Of a stretch of 64,000 nt of DNA, positions 60,523-64,000 are shown piece by piece. Each line of letters begins with the position of its first letter. Within the stretch, counting starts at the first letter, position 1. The translations under genes were made by a program, and so were the position numbers. The notes under the pieces were generated by a model. It saw nothing but the letters and a program-made list of their open reading frames with translations. It made no database searches and was not told the origin of the DNA. The stretch comes from a bacterium. Lineage in GTDB: Bacteria; Bdellovibrionota; Bacteriovoracia; Bacteriovoracales; Bacteriovoracaceae. Where the stretch lies: positions 248,001-312,000 of the forward strand of contig JAUHVL010000001.1 in assembly GCA_030425045.1 (NCBI GenBank). Reading direction: 5' to 3'.

Positions 60523-61122
60523 ATGAAAAATTTAATAGTATTAATAGCGTATGGTTTTTCTCTAGGTGTTTGTGCGAACTTTTTTGTTCCCAATTTTAAA
60601 GCAACCTATGTTCAAGAGTATAAAAGTGAATTGAAAGGTAAGCTGATTAAAACGAAAGGGACAATCGCGTACTCATACCCATCGAAAATTAAATTTGAAC
60701 AAGAATCTCCTGATAAACTTCTTTATATTAGTAACCCTTCACAGTCTTGGTTGTACACACCACCCCTTTTTGATGACATGGAAGGAGATTTAATTGTTGA
60801 TCCTACGGGAAAAAACTATCCCTATGCTAAATTATTTGATGTCCTAAAGTCAGGGTTAAAAGATAATAGTTACTATAAAGTGATCGTAAAAGATAAGGTG
60901 AAAAAACTGTATCAGTTTGTATACTCCAAAGACATGCAAAAGAAACTTGGAGTAACAGAGACGTTAGTGAAATTTAGAAAGCAGTTAAACCTTAAAGATA
61001 TTGCACTTTTAGAACTGGTCTATAGTGATGGCAAAAAGGTTAAACTTACTTTTGAAAAAGTTGATACCAAAATAAAATTTCCAAAAGATTATTTTTATTT
61101 CAAACAGAAAAAGAAGAATTAA
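60523..61122 (+). CDS. lolA: outer-membrane lipoprotein carrier protein LolA
   Basis: 199 residues with a signal peptide (KNLIVLIAYGFSLGVCA). The LolA fold is shown by FKATYVQEYKSELKGKLIKTKGTIAYSYPSKIKFEQ-type strands and SPDKLLYISNPSQSWLYTPP, with a Lys-rich tail. LolA ferries lipoproteins from the inner-membrane LolCDE to the outer membrane, which supports a Gram-negative organism. Its stop overlaps the lytic transglycosylase stop by four bases. Confidence 0.88.
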   Translation: MKNLIVLIAYGFSLGVCANFFVPNFKATYVQEYKSELKGKLIKTKGTIAYSYPSKIKFEQESPDKLLYISNPSQSWLYTPPLFDDMEGDLIVDPTGKNYPYAKLFDVLKSGLKDNSYYKVIVKDKVKKLYQFVYSKDMQKKLGVTETLVKFRKQLNLKDIALLELVYSDGKKVKLTFEKVDTKIKFPKDYFYFKQKKKN

Positions 61123-63251
61123 TCCTCTTTGAGTTCAGAAGTCCAAAAGAATTCCGGAGAAATGGTTTTATCAAATCCGAGAAGTCTTTTATAAATGACA
61201 TAATTTCTAAAAACCATTTTTACATAATTACGGGTTTCTTTATAAGGAATCATTTCAATAAACTCTAGTGGGTCTTTGCGGTAGCGTTTCTTCAGCCACT
61301 TGCGGACAACGCTAGAGCCTGCATTATAGCTGGCCACAAAAGCGATAAAGTTATTATCGTGAGACTCTCTTAATTCGTTGAGAAGATATGAGCCAAGAGT
61401 AAGGTTTATAGAAACATCGTAAAGGTCATTATGATCTTTAAAGTCAGTAGATGTTTTGCGAGCGATTTCTCGAGCTTTTTCTGGAATTAGTTGAAGTAAG
61501 CCGAAGGCATCAGCGTGTGATCTTGCATATTGATTAAAAGCAGACTCTTGTCTCGCTATTGAGTAGGCAAGGGCTGGATCAACATCATATTTTGTTGTGA
61601 ACTTTTGAAATTCATATTGAAAAGGAGTTGGGAAAATATATTGAATAGCTTCGTCTTTAATTTTTTTTCTTTTATCGGTTGAGAGTGAAAAATATTTTCT
61701 TATTCCTTCGATATACCAACCCGCTAATTGGTAATAAGGAAGGTGCTGAATAATTTGTTTATCTTTTTTGAAGGACTTCTGCTTCTCACGTAAATACTCT
61801 TTTGAAAGTTCCGTTTCTTCTAAAACCATAAGCCATCTGAATGTTGTATCCTCAATATCATCGATCATTCTGCTTGTGGGCGTTATTGGGGTAAACTTTT
61901 TTCCAAGTTTTAAGTATGTGAGAATTTGGTAATAATCAAAAGACTCTTCTTCATCCATGTCTTGCCAAATGTCTTTTGATTTACTGACTTCACCAAATTT
62001 TTCATAAGCCTTGCCCAACCAAAAACGAATCTTATTTTTAAATGAGCCGTCTTCTAGATTATCGATCGCATCTTCAAAAGCCTTGATTGAACCAGCATAA
62101 TCTTCCTTGAGATACTTATTCCATCCTCTAGACCAAGTGATCTTTTCAAGTAGATCTTGTGGGAGATTTTTCTTGGTGCTGGCCGTATCTAAATGAGAAA
62201 GAGCTGTGACATAGTCTTTTTTCTCTAGGTACATAGCCGCAATTATCCAGTGGGCCTGGGCTTGGAGTTGATCGTCGAGATCTTTTTCTTTAAGAAGAGA
62301 GTCGAGGACAATTCGTCCTTTTTCCATTTCATCAATAGTCCAGACTGCACGTGAATATTTTAATTGTGTTTTAAAATATTCCTGACGAGCGATCTTTCCG
62401 TGGTTTTTGTTAGAAGATTCTTTTTTCAACCAATTAATCATTTCTAATGTTTGATTGACGTACTCTCTTCTTTTTCTTTGTTGTTTAAAGGAGAGTCTGT
62501 AGCGATTATAGGCCATCACTTTATATTCAAAACTCATCTCTTCACTATTGATCACTCGTCGATAAAACGATCTGGCCATTGAAAATTCACGATGACGTTC
62601 GAAATCTCTTCCCGCATGAAATATATCTTCACCTTCAACATAAGGTCTCAGTCTTGGAGAGTACTCGTAAAGAAGACTTTTACTTTCCTCGATAGTTTTT
62701 TCGTTTTTTGATTTTTCTGCAAGAGAAACAGCTTGCTTTAAAAAACTTTCTTTCGTGACTCTTGATTTTTGATACTTTGCTAGTGTTGCTGAAAATAAAC
62801 TTGCCAGGTCATAGAGTTCCAACTCCTCTGAAAATTTTAAAAAGTGTTCTGAGTAAAACTTTTCTAAATAGGAAGGGAGTTTGTCTTGATTTTCAATCCA
62901 GTAATTTTTAAAACTACGAATTTCGGTATTACAGTTGACGAGAGTTTTAATTTTCACCAACTGCTGTAAGGGGAAGTCCTCAATTGTTCCAAGTCTTTTA
63001 AAAAGAGGGCAGGCCAATTCACTTTGCCCTTTCGTTTCATACCTTTTTCCAAGAAGATACATATTGGCCCAAAACTGTGGTTGATGTTCACTATCTTGCT
63101 CTAGTAACTTTCCTTGCTCGACAAGTTCTTTCAGCTCACCAATTTCTTTAATAGAGGGGGCATTAATATTTTTACCAGTTGAACAGGAGTAACCAAAGAT
63201 TAGCCCAACCAGCATGAGTTTGGTTATTGAGCTAAGTTCAGCATATTTCAT
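61119..63251 (-). CDS. Slt-type lytic transglycosylase lipoprotein
   Basis: 710 residues from ATG 63251 (ATG 63272 gives seven more). Lipoprotein signal ends in YSC (about residue 23). A long helical U-shaped domain (about 30-520) with TPR-like repeats is followed by the SLT domain: ARQESAFNQYARSHADAFGLLQLIP (catalytic Glu about 567), LGSYLLNEL and VASYNAGSSVVRKWL. It cleaves the glycan strands of peptidoglycan with anhydro-ring formation. Soluble Slt70-like architecture, here lipidated. In a predator-like genome it could also act on prey wall. Confidence 0.9.
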   Translation of the reverse strand: MKYAELSSITKLMLVGLIFGYSCSTGKNINAPSIKEIGELKELVEQGKLLEQDSEHQPQFWANMYLLGKRYETKGQSELACPLFKRLGTIEDFPLQQLVKIKTLVNCNTEIRSFKNYWIENQDKLPSYLEKFYSEHFLKFSEELELYDLASLFSATLAKYQKSRVTKESFLKQAVSLAEKSKNEKTIEESKSLLYEYSPRLRPYVEGEDIFHAGRDFERHREFSMARSFYRRVINSEEMSFEYKVMAYNRYRLSFKQQRKRREYVNQTLEMINWLKKESSNKNHGKIARQEYFKTQLKYSRAVWTIDEMEKGRIVLDSLLKEKDLDDQLQAQAHWIIAAMYLEKKDYVTALSHLDTASTKKNLPQDLLEKITWSRGWNKYLKEDYAGSIKAFEDAIDNLEDGSFKNKIRFWLGKAYEKFGEVSKSKDIWQDMDEEESFDYYQILTYLKLGKKFTPITPTSRMIDDIEDTTFRWLMVLEETELSKEYLREKQKSFKKDKQIIQHLPYYQLAGWYIEGIRKYFSLSTDKRKKIKDEAIQYIFPTPFQYEFQKFTTKYDVDPALAYSIARQESAFNQYARSHADAFGLLQLIPEKAREIARKTSTDFKDHNDLYDVSINLTLGSYLLNELRESHDNNFIAFVASYNAGSSVVRKWLKKRYRKDPLEFIEMIPYKETRNYVKMVFRNYVIYKRLLGFDKTISPEFFWTSELKED

Positions 63252-63395
63252 TTTATCTTTAAGAAATTTCATTTAGATCAGTTTATAGTTTGGGGCATAT
63301 GCCTTCAAGTACTTGAAATCACATACTTGAGTAGTTTGGACGGTAAATAGTTCATAACCCTTTGAAACTTTGTAGCTTTTATCATAATTAGAAGC

Positions 63396-64000
63396 ATGCA
63401 AATTTTCGAAAATAAAACTGTCTACTTTACCAGTTTGGGTTGTTCTAAAAACCTTGTTGATTCTCAAGTGATGCTTGGACATCTTGGTTTAAATGGTTAC
63501 CGCTTTGCTGAGGGGCCTTCTGATGCTGAAGTAATCGTTGTTAACACCTGTTCATTTATTGAGGCCGCAAAAGTTGAATCAATCGATACTATTTTAGAGT
63601 TGGCTGACTATAAAGAAAAAGGTGTTTGTAAGGCCCTGGTTGTAGCGGGTTGTATGGCGCAACGATATAGCCAGTCCTTAGAAGAAGAGTTACCTGAAGT
63701 TGATCTTATAATTGGTACCGGTGAATACCCCAAGATTGCTACTTTATTGAGAACTTTTGAGGAAGGAAACCTTGATAAAAAATCTCATGTTGAAATCCCA
63801 AAGTTTATTCATACTGAGTTTGATCCCCGTATAAATACATCTCCAGGTTATATGGCCTGGTTGAAAATCTCTGAAGGTTGTAATCGTAATTGTACGTTCT
63901 GTATTATTCCAACTCTAAGAGGAAGACTGCGGTCGAGATCAGTTGACTCATTGGTTAGTGAATCTCAAAACCTCTGCCGTGATGGAGTGAGAGAGTTAAA
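63396..64000 (+). CDS. rimO: ribosomal protein S12 methylthiotransferase RimO (5' part)
   Basis: Open from ATG 63396 through the window end, 201 residues seen. The N-terminal UPF0004 domain has TSLGCSKNLVDSQVML and NTCSFIEAAKVES, and GCMAQRY. The radical SAM site CNRNCTFC (about 168-175) is the CX3CX2C motif. RimO adds a methylthio group to Asp88 of ribosomal protein S12; the same fold is in MiaB, but CSKNLVDS is the RimO form. Not complete because the window ends. The 120-bp divergent gap to the transglycosylase holds a weak ribosome site. Confidence 0.93.
   Translation, partial: MQIFENKTVYFTSLGCSKNLVDSQVMLGHLGLNGYRFAEGPSDAEVIVVNTCSFIEAAKVESIDTILELADYKEKGVCKALVVAGCMAQRYSQSLEEELPEVDLIIGTGEYPKIATLLRTFEEGNLDKKSHVEIPKFIHTEFDPRINTSPGYMAWLKISEGCNRNCTFCIIPTLRGRLRSRSVDSLVSESQNLCRDGVREL

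Noticed and set aside
63273-63482. 69-residue minus-strand open frame at the right end
   Set aside because: It overlaps the start of rimO on the plus strand, which has clear family motifs, and has no ribosome-binding site or recognisable sequence.
1-64000. CRISPR array, insertion sequence, rRNA or replication origin
   Set aside because: No regularly spaced direct repeats, transposase, rRNA-like sequence or DnaA-box cluster was noticed.

Overview
The window is a gene-dense, AT-rich stretch (roughly 35-38% G+C by eye) from a Gram-negative bacterium. It has an outer-membrane lipoprotein carrier (LolA), a LpoA-like lipoprotein, MreB, several SPII lipoproteins and many secreted enzymes. Low G+C, many exported proteases and unknown exported proteins, FHA/Tad-type components and delta-type response regulators together suggest a Bdellovibrio-like predator lineage (Bacteriovoracaceae/Halobacteriovorax-like). 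That placement is inference from gene content; no marker gene was compared.

Layout. 1-4721: start of an M16 peptidase (minus strand, cut by the window), hemW, an HTH-TerB protein, and an NfeD + two SPFH membrane proteins operon. 4766-6763: M13 lipoprotein peptidase. 6858-10561: grpE-dnaK-dnaJ behind a sigma32-like promoter. 10667-14795: LpoA-like lipoprotein, glycosyltransferase, HprK-like kinase and an unusually short, very basic 34-residue gene. 14957-19694: AMP nucleosidase, mreB, PilZ protein, lipoprotein, NagZ. 19777-28112: TadC, a DUF192 protein, three successive membrane-bound FHA proteins, a degenerate PP2C-like protein and a response regulator, tightly packed and probably one signalling module. 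28098-30232: birA, rph, rdgB, tRNA-Pro(UGG). 30239-44154: exported and lipoprotein genes including a 1458-residue metzincin, a glycosyltransferase and an osmoprotectant ABC transporter whose binding protein and permease are fused. 44360-47719: hybrid histidine kinase and a small P-loop kinase.

47734-54603 is an integrative genomic island of about 6.9 kb inserted in the 3' end of tRNA-Pro(GGG), bounded by a 19-bp direct repeat. Repeated GGTCAC motifs near both ends look like integrase arm sites. It carries a HigBA-type toxin-antitoxin pair, an integrase broken by a one-base frameshift, an excisionase-like HTH protein, a frameshifted NTF2/SnoaL-like gene, small regulators, a VSR/DUF559-like endonuclease and a lone phage terminase small subunit. 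The gene set resembles a phage satellite or remnant more than a full prophage. It is the most unusual region of the window.

54760-64000 returns to chromosomal genes: a lipoprotein, a striking AlkC + Ig-like + GIY-YIG fusion, smc, lolA, a Slt-type lytic transglycosylase and the start of rimO.

No rRNA, CRISPR array, insertion sequence or replication origin was seen. Apart from the 54276-54586 stretch described with the inverted repeat there, no gene-free stretch exceeds 300 bases. Many gene pairs overlap by 1-72 bases.
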